Assembly: GCF_000787855.1 (NCBI RefSeq)
Contig: NZ_BBPQ01000008.1
Span: 135,732 to 199,731, forward strand
Origin: Streptacidiphilus anmyonensis
Lineage (GTDB): Bacteria; Actinomycetota; Actinomycetes; Streptomycetales; Streptomycetaceae
DNA: 64,000 nucleotides
Reading direction: 5' to 3'
Shown: in pieces, positions 18,158 through 26,883 of the stretch
How positions within the stretch are numbered: the first letter of the stretch is position 1
Layout of the letters: every line of letters starts with the position of its first letter
Made by a program: the position numbers and the translations under genes
The notes under the pieces: generated by a model
The model's input: only the letters and a program-made list of their open reading frames with translations
Database searches by the model: none
What the model was told of the DNA's origin: nothing

Positions 18158-20353
18158 GTGAGCGTCACCGCACAGCGCGCTGCGGAGGAGTTCCTCAACC
18201 GGACCATGTGGCAGCGGGAGGGGCGACGACGGCCCGACCCGTTCGTCGCCCTGCTCGCCCCGCGCGGTTCCGGCAAGAGCGCCATGTTACGGATGCTGTC
18301 GCAGGAGTGCGGAGGCAGCGTCGTCCACAGCATCCTCGACTGTGCCACGCTGCCGAAGGGCGACGACGTCATACCGGTGGCGGCCAACCGGATCGCCTTC
18401 GACATGACCCGCGCCTGGCAGCACCTGCGGCAGCCGCCGAGCTTCCACCGCTTCCGGCTCGCCTATCTCGCGCGCGACGTACCCGCCCTGCCCGCGGACC
18501 GCACCCGGGCCTTGCAGGAGATGGGCACGCGGATCCAGGAGTACGCCGACAGCACCCGGGCCGGCCGGGCCTCCGCCCGCACCGCCCAAGCCGCCCAGCA
18601 AGGGCTGGACCTCGCGGCCGACCTCACCTCGTCGACGCTGCCGGGTCTCGCCAAAGTCGTTCCGCCGGCCCGCGACACCGCCAAGGCGCTCACCCGGCTG
18701 CTCTCCCAGAGGGCGTCACTCCTGGGCGTGCGCAAGGGGATCGGCTACCACGGCCGCACCCGCTCGGCGGAGTCCGCCGACCCGATCGACGCGCTCATCG
18801 CGCTCAGCCAGGCCCGGCCCAAGGACGCGGCGGCCGAGCTGATGGACGCACTGGTGGCCGATCTGGAGGCCAACGCCCAGAAGGGCACGATCCCGGTCAG
18901 CTGCCACTGCCGGATCCCGGCCGACCCGGCCGACCGGCACGGGCGCAGCCGCCATCACCACGCGTGGGTCCTGCTCGTCGACAACGCCCAGACCGAGTCC
19001 GGCCGCGCGTTCCTCGCGGCCCTCGCCGCCGCGCGGCAGCGGCGCGCCTCCTCCTCGTCCGTCGCCGTCTCCAACGGCGACGGCAGCCACGCTCCGGGCC
19101 CTGACCCGCTGCTGGTGATCGCCGCGTTCAACCAGTGGCAGGACGAGTGGCGCCACCACTGGCTCGAACCGTGGGCGACGGCCTCCCCGGGCGCACACCG
19201 CGCCGCGATCCCGACGTTCTCCCAGGTCAACCGCGCCCACTGGGAACCTCCGTCCACGGCCGGGTCAGCCGCCGCCACGGCCACGGCCACGGCCACCGCC
19301 ACAGCCGCTGCCGCAGCCGCAAGCGCCTGGTTGCCCGTGTGGCTCGACGGCGCCCAGCACAGCGGATCCCCGGGAACGCCTCGGTCCGCCCGGAACGGCG
19401 GCCCGGTGGACGAGGCGACCGGCCTGTTGTGCGCGGGCCACCGGGGCGGACGGCAGGCGTTCGAGGACGCGCTGGACCAGGACTCCGGGCACCACCGCCT
19501 ACCGCACCCCCGCCCACTCGGGGCGCTGATGCTACGGAACACCGACCACGAGGGTCGCGTCGCTCCGCTGTGGCGGCACGGGCTGGCGCACCTGTCGGGC
19601 GAGATCGACGTCCCCGACCGGCACTGGGTCAACCTGCCGGACACGGTGGCCGCGGCCGCGTACCTGACGGACCCGCGCGCCGTGGAGGACGCCCGGTTGC
19701 CGGCCGAGGTCCCGGGCCTGAACGGCACGCTCCAGTCCCTGCGCAAGCACCTGTGGGTCAGCGCGGTCACGTCGACGCCGGCGGAGGCGCGGACGCGCGA
19801 CGTCCGGCGTGCGGTCCTCCATCCTTGGTTGCGAGAGTGCCTGCTGGCCGGGCTCGCCTACGCCGACAGCCTGCCGGGCCCCAACCCGCCCGGCACGACG
19901 ACCTGGCCGAGCGCGCCGAACGACACCTGGCGTCGTGCCTTCCAGCGGCTCCGACCCCCGGACGCGGCCGCCGACAGACAGCTCTTCCACGATCTGGCGC
20001 TCCACCAGTTCGACGGCGTGGCACGCGTGATGGCCGCGACCTTCGACCAGGACCGGCACTCCGTCTGGGTCGAGCGACTGTGGTACGTCACCTCGGCGCC
20101 CACCGCGCTGCCGCTGCACGAGACGGTCCGGTCCTCCTACGAGCGGCTGGTGGACCAGCCGCGCTGGCGCACCGACGTCGAGGCGCCGACGGCCAAGCTG
20201 GTGCTGCTGCTCTGGCTCTACAACGACCCGCTCACCGAGGCCGACGGGTACTGGGACGAGCAGATCGCCCAGGCCTTCCGCGGGCTCGCGGGCCGGTCGA
20301 CCCAGTCGGACGTCGACGCGCTGCTGCAAGCCGCCGCCAGGTTCTCGCACTAG
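18158..20353 (+). CDS. P-loop NTPase of unrecognised family (AAA/STAND-like)
   Basis: This 731-aa protein has no family I recognise by name. A clear Walker A (APRGSGKS, residues 34-41) is followed by a Walker B-like strand (WVLLVDNA, near 270) and a sensor-1-like VIAAFNQ (near 325), an order that fits STAND or AAA-type ATPases rather than ABC or helicase proteins. An Ala/Thr-rich low-complexity run lies near 370-390. The C-terminal 250 residues are Trp-rich and mostly helical, and may bind a partner. No signal peptide or membrane helix is seen. The GTG start follows GGGGGAG. A membrane-anchored ligand-binding protein follows 68 bp downstream, so the pair is probably a functional unit. Confidence 0.75.
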   Translation: MSVTAQRAAEEFLNRTMWQREGRRRPDPFVALLAPRGSGKSAMLRMLSQECGGSVVHSILDCATLPKGDDVIPVAANRIAFDMTRAWQHLRQPPSFHRFRLAYLARDVPALPADRTRALQEMGTRIQEYADSTRAGRASARTAQAAQQGLDLAADLTSSTLPGLAKVVPPARDTAKALTRLLSQRASLLGVRKGIGYHGRTRSAESADPIDALIALSQARPKDAAAELMDALVADLEANAQKGTIPVSCHCRIPADPADRHGRSRHHHAWVLLVDNAQTESGRAFLAALAAARQRRASSSSVAVSNGDGSHAPGPDPLLVIAAFNQWQDEWRHHWLEPWATASPGAHRAAIPTFSQVNRAHWEPPSTAGSAAATATATATATAAAAAASAWLPVWLDGAQHSGSPGTPRSARNGGPVDEATGLLCAGHRGGRQAFEDALDQDSGHHRLPHPRPLGALMLRNTDHEGRVAPLWRHGLAHLSGEIDVPDRHWVNLPDTVAAAAYLTDPRAVEDARLPAEVPGLNGTLQSLRKHLWVSAVTSTPAEARTRDVRRAVLHPWLRECLLAGLAYADSLPGPNPPGTTTWPSAPNDTWRRAFQRLRPPDAAADRQLFHDLALHQFDGVARVMAATFDQDRHSVWVERLWYVTSAPTALPLHETVRSSYERLVDQPRWRTDVEAPTAKLVLLLWLYNDPLTEADGYWDEQIAQAFRGLAGRSTQSDVDALLQAAARFSH
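19260..19320. repeat. Low-complexity GCC/ACG-rich microrepeat in the ATPase gene
   Basis: A run of GCCACG and GCC-like units encodes alternating Ala and Thr, then poly-Ala. It sits between the ATPase core and the C-terminal region and looks like a flexible, length-variable linker. Confidence 0.6.
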
Positions 20354-20421
20354 CCCGGCCGGGCCCAACCCTGCGTGCCCGCGCGGCCGGACCATCCGTC
20401 GTCCCACACCACGGAGCCCTC

Positions 20422-22083
20422 ATGCCTCCCGTGCAGCCCCGCTTCCCGATCGTCTGGAAGCACCCCGTCGTCTCCTTAGTCGTCGCGTTGCTGGCGACAT
20501 CCGCCCTGGTCCTGGCCGGGCTGCGGATCGCCGACGCCGTGGACTCGGCCCCGATCGCCTGCGGCCCCGGCATGGAGCTGGTGACCTCGCCGCTCTCGTG
20601 CGTCGGCGTCGACCTGGACGGCGGACCGTTCGCGAAGCAGGAGCCGGCGCGGCTGCAAGCCCTGCGCGACGAGGTGAACGCCGCCGACGCGCAGGTGAAA
20701 GGCTCCTCCTACGTGACCGTGGTGCTGCTGCTCGACTTCTCACCCGTGAGCGGGGTCGACACCGTCACGTACGACAGCCTCTACCCCGTCCTCGAAGGGG
20801 CATTGACGGCGGTGTGGCGGGCGAACCACACGGCGGCCTTCGGCAGCCCCGCCCTTCCCGTCAAGCTCGTCCTCGGCAACATGGGCAGCCGGTACGGCTC
20901 CTGGCAGTCCGCGGTGAAGCTGATCGCCGACAACGCCAAGGCGCAGCACATCACGGCCGTCACCGGCCTCGGGCAGAGCACCGACGAGACCAGGGCGGCC
21001 GCCGCCTGGCTCTCCGACGACGCGCACCTGCCGGTGATCGGCGCGACGGTCACCGGCGACGACATGAACACCGAACCGCAGTCCGCCGGCGGCGGCCCGA
21101 TCCACGACTTCTTCCGCGTGTCCACCACCAACTCCGACTCCGTGAAGGCGGCAGCGGCGTTCGTGACCGGCCTGCGCCCCTCCCCCTCGTCCATCGCCAT
21201 CGTCCAGGACAACACCTCCAGCGACGACTACGTCTCCACCCTGGTGAAGGCCGCCGGCAGGGACCTCGCCGGTCCGGGCCGCACGATCACGCCGCTGCCC
21301 TTCACCTCGCCGTCGCCCACCGACCAGAAGCTCTCCTCGGGCGTCAGCCGACACGACTACCTGGTCCAGCAGTTCACGCTGATGCACGCCAACCTCTGCC
21401 AGGCCGCGCCGTCGCTCGTCTACTTCGCAGGCCGCGGGGACGACCTGGACGCCTTCGTGGAGACCTGGGTCCAGCAGGGGACGTGCGGACTGAACAACCT
21501 CGCCGTCGTCTCCGGCGACGACGCCGCGACGGAGATCGGCGACCCGACCGTGGACCAGGCGATCGCCGCCCGCAAGATCTCGCTCTACTACACAGCCCTG
21601 TCGAGCTCCGACGAGTGGCAGCGGATCGGCTGCTCGGCGGCTGCCGCCCAGAACTACGAGCAGTTCCGGGCGGCCTTCACCGGGCAGCCCGACCGCTGCA
21701 CCGGCCAGCGGCTCGTCGGCGACGGCAAGGCGGCGGCGCCCGCCTACCGCGCGGACGATCTGAACAGCGGTCATGCCATGCTGACGCACGACGCGGTGGT
21801 CGCCGCGGTGTCGGCGGCGCGCGCCGACCTGAACGCGTTGGCCGATCCGGAGTCACAGGTCGGCATTCTGGACCAGATGAACTGCACCCACATGATCCCC
21901 GGCGCCAGCGGATGGATCGCGTTCGGGCCCGACGGCAACCCGCTCGACCGACCGGTGCCGGTGGTCCGGGTGGGCGGGGACGGCACCACGTCGACGGTGC
22001 AGCTCACCTGGCCGGGCGGGACACCGCTGCTGCAGAGCCCCGTTCGCGGCCAGACCGGAGCCCCGGGGTGCGCCCAGCACTGA
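20422..22083 (+). CDS. Membrane-anchored type I periplasmic-binding-protein-fold protein
   Basis: This 553-aa protein has one membrane helix (about 14-34) and a long extracytoplasmic region. Its pattern of alternating strands and helices (VVLLLDFSPV, LVLGNMG, ITAVTGLG, LPVIGATVTGDD, IAIVQDNTSSDDY, SLVYFAGRGDD, LAVVSGDDAA) matches leucine/isoleucine/valine-binding-like periplasmic proteins. No ABC permease or ATPase is nearby, and a helix rather than a lipobox anchors it. It therefore looks like a sensor for a small molecule rather than a transporter part. The ATG follows CACGGAG. It is encoded directly behind the P-loop NTPase and ends at a hairpin shared with the convergent gene. Confidence 0.8.
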   Translation: MPPVQPRFPIVWKHPVVSLVVALLATSALVLAGLRIADAVDSAPIACGPGMELVTSPLSCVGVDLDGGPFAKQEPARLQALRDEVNAADAQVKGSSYVTVVLLLDFSPVSGVDTVTYDSLYPVLEGALTAVWRANHTAAFGSPALPVKLVLGNMGSRYGSWQSAVKLIADNAKAQHITAVTGLGQSTDETRAAAAWLSDDAHLPVIGATVTGDDMNTEPQSAGGGPIHDFFRVSTTNSDSVKAAAAFVTGLRPSPSSIAIVQDNTSSDDYVSTLVKAAGRDLAGPGRTITPLPFTSPSPTDQKLSSGVSRHDYLVQQFTLMHANLCQAAPSLVYFAGRGDDLDAFVETWVQQGTCGLNNLAVVSGDDAATEIGDPTVDQAIAARKISLYYTALSSSDEWQRIGCSAAAAQNYEQFRAAFTGQPDRCTGQRLVGDGKAAAPAYRADDLNSGHAMLTHDAVVAAVSAARADLNALADPESQVGILDQMNCTHMIPGASGWIAFGPDGNPLDRPVPVVRVGGDGTTSTVQLTWPGGTPLLQSPVRGQTGAPGCAQH

Positions 22084-22106
22084 CCGCGTCGCAGGAGGCG
22101 CGGTCA
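22081..22106. terminator. Bidirectional hairpin spanning two stop codons
   Basis: TGACCGCG (22081-22088) and CGCGGTCA (22099-22106) form an 8-bp stem with a 10-nt loop. The TGA of the plus-strand gene and of the convergent minus-strand gene are the outer ends of the stem. It probably terminates both. Confidence 0.5.
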
Positions 22107-22643
22107 GGAGAGACCGAGGCTCTGCAGGGCCGTCGTCCAGTCCGTGGCGATCGCGTTCTGCGCGGCGGCGAGCCGGACCGTGCCCTTGCAGACCGCGTTC
22201 TTGAGCTTGGTCTCCACCCCGTCCTTGGTGTACGAGGTGCCGCTGCCGACCGTGGTGTAGTGCGGCTCGGGCCACAGGTTGTTCGGGTCGCGCGGAGCGC
22301 CGCCGAGCTCCAGCGGGATGAAGTGGTCCTCCTCGTAGTCGGCCATGTTGGTGTCGCTGTAGCCGTACTCGGCGATCTGCTGCTTCTTGAGCGCGTTGGT
22401 GTAGGAGGTCGACGGCCGGATGGTCTCCGTCCAGCCGGAGACGCAGATGGTGGAGCCGATGGTGGCCTGCGTGACGTCCGGGTTGGTCGCGCCGGGCGTG
22501 CAGCTCGGGTCCGGCAGCGGCAGGTACGCCTCGGAGCAGATGGCCGCGGCATGGGCTGTGGAGCCGGTGCCGACGACGAACCCGCCCACCGTGAGGGCGA
22601 GTGCGGCGGAGGATATGAGCAGACGACGGACGGCGGCGGGCAT
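22104..22643 (-). CDS. Secreted HNH-nuclease-like protein
   Basis: This 179-aa protein has a typical Sec signal peptide (RRLL, hydrophobic core, AHAAA cleavage at about 33). The mature part of about 145 aa holds an EEDHFIPLELGGAPRDPNNLWPEP block near residue 109, the His-Asn-rich core seen in HNH-fold proteins. Cys residues at the mature N-terminus and later could form disulfides outside the cell. It may be a secreted nuclease, but the full set of catalytic residues cannot be confirmed by eye. The ATG follows ACGGAG at 7 bp. It is a single gene, convergent with the sensor-like gene. Confidence 0.75.
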   Translation of the reverse strand: MPAAVRRLLISSAALALTVGGFVVGTGSTAHAAAICSEAYLPLPDPSCTPGATNPDVTQATIGSTICVSGWTETIRPSTSYTNALKKQQIAEYGYSDTNMADYEEDHFIPLELGGAPRDPNNLWPEPHYTTVGSGTSYTKDGVETKLKNAVCKGTVRLAAAQNAIATDWTTALQSLGLS

Positions 22644-22953
22644 GGACGACTCCGTTCTCGATGGGGTGCGTACATGACACCACCCGCCGGTGGAGACCGG
22701 AGGAGCCCTCGGCGGAACACCTGATGTCGGGTCAGTAACCGCTCAGTCAACGCGCGGAGACTCCCCAGGCGCCGCCTCGCGCGGCCTCGGCGCGGCGGCC
22801 CGCCCGCCGACCGCGATCTCCTGCGGAGCCCCCTGCGCGGCGCGTGGAATCGTGGACCCCATGACGCCTTCACGGTCCACCGCCCCACAGGAGCCGCAGC
22901 CCGCCAAGGGGGCGGTCTTGCCTATTGGTCGAGCATCCAATAGCGTTCAGGGC
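22644..22953. other. Divergent intergenic region, 310 bp
   Basis: The gap between the HNH-like gene and the TetR gene holds the TetR operator at its right end. A frame upstream of the TetR start is open back to 22690, but it would read through the operator and has no convincing ribosome-binding site. I see no other gene. Confidence 0.6.
22922..22943. promoter_or_regulatory. TetR operator candidate CTATTGG-N8-CCAATAG
   Basis: A perfect 7-bp dyad with an 8-bp spacer ends 10 bp before the TetR start codon. Its AT content stands out from the surrounding DNA. It is almost certainly the autoregulatory operator and may overlap the promoter. Confidence 0.65.
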
Positions 22954-23622
22954 ATGTCGCCGCCGAGTGCTCCCCCCAAGCGGGTCCGCAAGAGCCCCGA
23001 GGCGCGCCGGGCCGAGATCGTGGGCCGGGCCGCCACGATCGCGCTGACCGAGGGTCTGGAGTGCATCACCATGCGACGGGTCGCCGAGGACCTCGCGGTG
23101 CGTCCGGGGCTGATCAGTCACTACTTCCCCGTGGCGGAGGAGCTGGTGGCCGAGGCGTTCGGCACCGCCGCGAGCGACGAACTGGAGGAGCTGATCCCGG
23201 CCGAGCGGCCGATCGGCTCCGCACTGGACTCCCTGGCACGGTTCTTCGCGCTCTCGGCGGGCGCGCGGTACGACGACATGAGCCGGCTCTGGCTCAACGC
23301 CCGCCACCTGAGCCGGTTCCGGCCGGTGCTCGCCGAACGGGTCGCCGCCCAGGAGGCCGCCTGGCGCGACCGGATCACCGAGGTGCTGCGCGAGGGGACC
23401 GCCGAGGGCGTGTTCCGGCCCGAGGATCCGGCGGTCGCAGCCATCCTGATCCTGGTGGTCCTCGACGGCCTCGGCGTCCACGCCAACACCGACCGCAGCA
23501 ACCGGCCCGCCGCCGTGACGAACATGGCCGTCACGACCGCCGAACGCGAACTCGGCCTCGCGAGCGGCACCTTGCTCGCGCTCGTGGAGGGAGCCGCCGC
23601 CTCGGCCGCTCCTACCGACTGA
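22954..23622 (+). CDS. TetR/AcrR family transcriptional regulator
   Basis: This 222-aa regulator has an N-terminal helix-turn-helix (about 14-62) ending in the ISHYFP recognition helix. A helical C-terminal domain of the BetI-like type follows (WRDRITEVLREG, ILILVVLDGLGVHA). The ATG at 22954 is chosen because the DNA-binding domain then starts at the usual distance and the operator stays outside the gene. The ribosome-binding site is weak (CAGG). An amidohydrolase gene follows 346 bp downstream in the same direction and may be its target. Confidence 0.88.
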   Translation: MSPPSAPPKRVRKSPEARRAEIVGRAATIALTEGLECITMRRVAEDLAVRPGLISHYFPVAEELVAEAFGTAASDELEELIPAERPIGSALDSLARFFALSAGARYDDMSRLWLNARHLSRFRPVLAERVAAQEAAWRDRITEVLREGTAEGVFRPEDPAVAAILILVVLDGLGVHANTDRSNRPAAVTNMAVTTAERELGLASGTLLALVEGAAASAAPTD

Positions 23623-23968
23623 CGCGCCTGCTGCCGGAGCCCGGGTGAGGACAGTCCGGCAGCCGCCTCCTCCGGGCACCCGCACCCGCACCCGCGCCCC
23701 CTCCCCCGGCTTTCGGCGGGGCCGCACCACACGTCCGGGCTCCGGTCATCAGGCCGGCCCGCCCGCGCTCCCCGGCCTTCGGCGGGCCGCCCCCACACGT
23801 TCGGCGTCCGCCCACCGGGCCGGCCCGGCCCGGCGCAGCCGGATGCCGCACGGCCGGTGCCGAGTCGAAGGAGGCCCACCGCGCGTCACTCGGCGCAGAC
23901 CGACGGGGCGGCCCGAGCCGACGACCACCCTGCCCCGCACTCACCCCCACCCCTCCCAGGAGCCGTCC
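23623..23968. other. 346-bp GC-rich intergenic region without a gene
   Basis: No supported gene lies here; the frame extending upstream of the amidohydrolase is composed of Arg/Pro/Gly-rich shadow sequence. The region holds an imperfect direct repeat (separate entry) and ends with the AGGAG site of the amidohydrolase. Confidence 0.6.
23705..23828. repeat. Imperfect direct repeat, two copies of about 60 bp
   Basis: Two copies (about 23705-23763 and 23771-23828) share CCCGGC-TTCGGCGGG-GCCGC, an ACACGT-CGG block, and a closing GGCCGGCCCG. Each copy can fold through its GGCC blocks. Confidence 0.5.
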
Positions 23969-25654
23969 GTGCACCCCGACCACCGCGACCACCGCGACGA
24001 GCGCGAGCGCAGCGACCACAGCGACCGCAGCGCCGACCCCGACCTCGTGCTCCTCTCCGCCCGCCTGCTCGATCCGGCGACCGGCGGCTTCCTTCCGCAG
24101 ACGGCGCTCGCCACGGCGCGAGGCGAGATCGTCGCGCTCGGCGACGACGGCGGGATCCGCGCGCTCGCCGGTCCCGCGACGACCGTGGTCGACCTGCGCG
24201 GCGCGGTCGTCACCCCGGGGCTGGTCGATGGCCACCTCCACCCGGTCTCGGGCGCGGAGCGGACCCGGGGCGTGGACCTGTCCGGCTGCACTGACCTGGA
24301 CGGTGTCCGCGCGGCGCTGGCCGCGGCCGCGCGCGAGCTCGCGCCGGGCGCGTGGCTGCGCGGCTGGGGTCTGGACCCGAACACCTTCGGCGACCAGCCC
24401 GTCGCCGCCGCCTCGCTCGGCCCGGTGCTGGACAGCGTCCCGGCCCTGCTCGATCTCTTCGACGGCCACTCCCAGCTCGCGAGCGCCCGCGCGCTGGAAC
24501 GGGCGGGCGTCGACGGACCGCGCTCCTTCGAGCAGTCCGCCGAGGTCGTCTGCGACGCGGACGGCCGGCCCACCGGCCTGCTGCTGGAGGACGCCGCCTG
24601 CGAGCTGGTCGAGGCGGTCGCGCCGAAGGCGACCAAGGACGAGATCCGCGACGCGACCGCCGAGGCGCTGCGCCGGATGGCAGCGGCCGGCCTGACCGGC
24701 GGTCACGCGATGGACGCGATCGGGGACAGCCTCGCGGTCTACGCCGAACTGGAGGAACGCGGCGAGCTCGCGCTGCGGGTCCGCGTCGCGCCGTGGTGCC
24801 AGCCGGGCGCCGACGAGCAGGCCGTCGCCGAGCTGATCGCGCTCCAGGGCCGAGGCGGCGCGCTCTGGCAGGTCGCGGGCGTGAAGATGTTCATGGACGG
24901 CACCATCGACAACGGCACGGCGTGGCTGGAACAGCCCGACTGCCACGGCCAGTCCACCCACGCCTTCTGGCCCGAGCCCGAGGCGTACACGCGCGTCGTC
25001 GCCCAGCTCCACGCGGCGGGCGTGCCGACCGCGACCCACGCCATCGGCGACGCCGCCGTCCGCCACGTCCTCGACTCCGTCGAGAAGGCGCGCGCCGACC
25101 ACGCGCTCGTAGTGCGCCACCGGGTCGAGCACATCGAGACCGTTCCGGACGACACCGTCCGGCGCTTCGCCGAGCTGGGTGTCACCGCGTCCATGCAGCC
25201 GACGCACTGCTGTGAGTACACCCGGGCCGACCACACCGACAACTGGTCGCGGCGCCTGGGCGAGGAGCGGGCGTCGCGTGCGTTCCGCTGCCGTGACCTC
25301 TGGGACGCGGGCGTGCGGGTCGTCCTGGGCTCGGACTGGCCGATCGCGCCGTTCGCGCCGCTCGGCGTCATGGCCGGCGCCCGGCACCGCCGCCCGAGCG
25401 ACCTCTCGCTGCCCCCGCACGGGCCGGAGCAGGCGTTGACCCCGCTCCAGGCGCTCCAGGGGTACACCCTCAACCCGGCCTGGGCGGCCGGCGACGAGGG
25501 CCGAGCGGGCCGCATCGCCCTCGGTCACCGCGCCGACCTCACGGTCTTCGCGGAGAACCCGCTCTCCGTCCCCGACACGGATCTGGCCGCGCTCCCGGTC
25601 CTCCTCACCGTCGTCGCGGGCCGCCCGACGCACCGCGACGCCGCACTGGGTTGA
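23969..25654 (+). CDS. Amidohydrolase family protein (amidohydrolase 3, YtcJ-like)
   Basis: This 561-aa cytosolic enzyme begins with a His/Asp/Arg-rich tail (HPDHRDHRDERE) and then shows the amidohydrolase fold. Metal-ligand motifs are VDGHLHP (near 90), the HAIGDAAV block (near 357), RVEHIE (near 386) and the late Asp of LGSDWPI (near 455). The YtcJ-type features QPTHC and TPLQALQGYTLNPA are present. Members hydrolyse N-acyl or amide bonds of small molecules, and the substrate here is unknown. The GTG start has AGGAG 7 bp upstream. The preceding TetR gene may control it. Confidence 0.87.
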   Translation: MHPDHRDHRDERERSDHSDRSADPDLVLLSARLLDPATGGFLPQTALATARGEIVALGDDGGIRALAGPATTVVDLRGAVVTPGLVDGHLHPVSGAERTRGVDLSGCTDLDGVRAALAAAARELAPGAWLRGWGLDPNTFGDQPVAAASLGPVLDSVPALLDLFDGHSQLASARALERAGVDGPRSFEQSAEVVCDADGRPTGLLLEDAACELVEAVAPKATKDEIRDATAEALRRMAAAGLTGGHAMDAIGDSLAVYAELEERGELALRVRVAPWCQPGADEQAVAELIALQGRGGALWQVAGVKMFMDGTIDNGTAWLEQPDCHGQSTHAFWPEPEAYTRVVAQLHAAGVPTATHAIGDAAVRHVLDSVEKARADHALVVRHRVEHIETVPDDTVRRFAELGVTASMQPTHCCEYTRADHTDNWSRRLGEERASRAFRCRDLWDAGVRVVLGSDWPIAPFAPLGVMAGARHRRPSDLSLPPHGPEQALTPLQALQGYTLNPAWAAGDEGRAGRIALGHRADLTVFAENPLSVPDTDLAALPVLLTVVAGRPTHRDAALG

Positions 25655-26059
25655 CCGTCGCCGGGTCGACCGTGCGCTGGGCCGGCGGACCCGCCGAGGA
25701 CGCGTCCCGGCCGGGCGGACCCGCCGAGGACGTGTCCTGGCCGGGAGGACGCCGTCCGGCCACGACGTTCCCGGGCCCGGCCCGGCCCGCCCGGCCCAAC
25801 CAGACCCGTCCCAGCCCGTGCCGACCCGCCCGGCACTCCACCCGGCGGCGGTCACCCAGGGCCGCCGGCGGCGGCATGCCGGACCACCGCGGAAGCCACC
25901 GCCTCCCGGAGACGCGCGGTGCGAAGCACACGCGCAGCGGCGCCCACCGGCACGCACTGACGCCCGGTCAGGTTGCGCTCAGCGGTGCGGTCACCGCGCG
26001 ACCCAGCCGTCCGCCCGATCCGGGACGGGCTGCCAGGCAGAAGGCGCAGAGGGCAGTGG
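25655..26059. other. 405-bp intergenic region without a supported gene
   Basis: Between the convergent amidohydrolase and DinB-like genes there is extremely GC-rich sequence with runs of GGCCCGGCCC. A 31-bp near-perfect tandem repeat lies at 25684-25745. Open frames here are Arg/Pro/Ala-rich shadows without ribosome-binding sites. Confidence 0.55.
25684..25745. repeat. Tandem repeat of about 31 bp, two copies
   Basis: GGCGGACCCGCCGAGGACG followed by xGTCCxGGCCGG occurs twice head to tail. Each unit contains the inverted GGCGGacCCGCC, so it can form small hairpins and may help terminate transcription. Confidence 0.55.
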
Positions 26060-26812
26060 TCAGCCCCACCCAGGGACGGGCGGCTGCGGCCACGGCGGCG
26101 GGCTGGGCAGCGGGCTCGGCAGCGGACCGTCGGTGGCCAGGCCCGTCCCGTCGCCGCGTCCGCTCAGCCAGCCGAGCAGCGCATGGCCCGTCCCGGTGAC
26201 GGCGAGCCCCTCCGGGGCCGGCTTCCAGACCAGGCCGAGGTCGACCGCCTCGACGCGGGCCAGCGGGAAGCCGCGATCGCCGAGCGCGGCGAGGGTGGAG
26301 TCGAGGGCCCACGCCACGTAGTCCTCGGGCCAGTCGGCGGCGGTGTACCCGACGGCGAGGTCGACGTGGTGGGTCTCCAGCTCGCGTCGCGCCCGGTGCA
26401 GGACGAACCACGCCGGATGCCGCCATCCCGCGAGCGCGCTGACCAGCGTCGGCCACCGGTCGGCGGGCATCCCGGCCGCCGCCTCCAGCATCGCCTCCAG
26501 GCTGCCGCGCAGGTCTGCCGCCAGGGCCGCGGCGGACCGGTCGGCGCCTTCGCGCAGCGCGCGTTCGAGCGCGGCGGCGTCGGCGCGCGGACCCGGCTCG
26601 ACCCCGGTCCGCGCCAGCCCCAGCAACCACCGGTAGACGTCCGCGCTGCGCGCGACGTGGGTGATCACATGGCTGCGGCTCCACCCGGGCAGGGCGGAAT
26701 CCGCTGCCGCCTGGCGATCCGTCAGACCGTCGGCGGCCGCCAGCAGCCGGGCGGCCGCGCGGTCGACCGAGGCCAGCAGCGCGACGGGGTCGTCTCGAAG
26801 ATCACGTGCCAT
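26060..26812 (-). CDS. Maleylpyruvate isomerase family mycothiol-dependent protein (DinB-like)
   Basis: This 250-aa protein has the DinB-like four-helix bundle of mycothiol-dependent enzymes. A first metal His is in GWSRSHVITHVAR (near 47-51), and the ELETHHVDLAVGY motif near 150 supplies the other His ligands. A C-terminal domain follows, ending in a Pro-rich tail (PLPSPLPSPPPWPQPP). Known relatives isomerise maleylpyruvate or transfer mycothiol; here the substrate is unknown. The ATG has GCGGAG upstream. It is divergent from the antibiotic-biosynthesis-monooxygenase-like gene. Confidence 0.85.
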   Translation of the reverse strand: MARDLRDDPVALLASVDRAAARLLAAADGLTDRQAAADSALPGWSRSHVITHVARSADVYRWLLGLARTGVEPGPRADAAALERALREGADRSAAALAADLRGSLEAMLEAAAGMPADRWPTLVSALAGWRHPAWFVLHRARRELETHHVDLAVGYTAADWPEDYVAWALDSTLAALGDRGFPLARVEAVDLGLVWKPAPEGLAVTGTGHALLGWLSGRGDGTGLATDGPLPSPLPSPPPWPQPPVPGWG

Positions 26813-26865
26813 GGCTCCGCACTCTAGAGGGCGCGTGAGCGGTGCGGGCGTCATCCGCCGCGAAA

Positions 26866-26883
26866 GCGTGACGCGCATCACGC
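26866..26883. promoter_or_regulatory. Inverted repeat GCGTGA-N6-TCACGC
   Basis: A 6-bp dyad with a 6-bp centre lies in the 198-bp divergent gap between the DinB-like and monooxygenase-like genes. It may be an operator; no adjacent regulator gene is present. Confidence 0.3.

Noticed and set aside
18158..22083. An ABC transporter formed by the P-loop NTPase and the binding protein
   Set aside because: The NTPase lacks the LSGGQ signature and Q-loop, and there is no permease. The anchored binding protein has no lipobox.
25655..26059. Several Arg/Pro-rich open frames in the gap after the amidohydrolase
   Set aside because: They lack ribosome-binding sites, have no normal codon-position bias and consist of repeat sequence.
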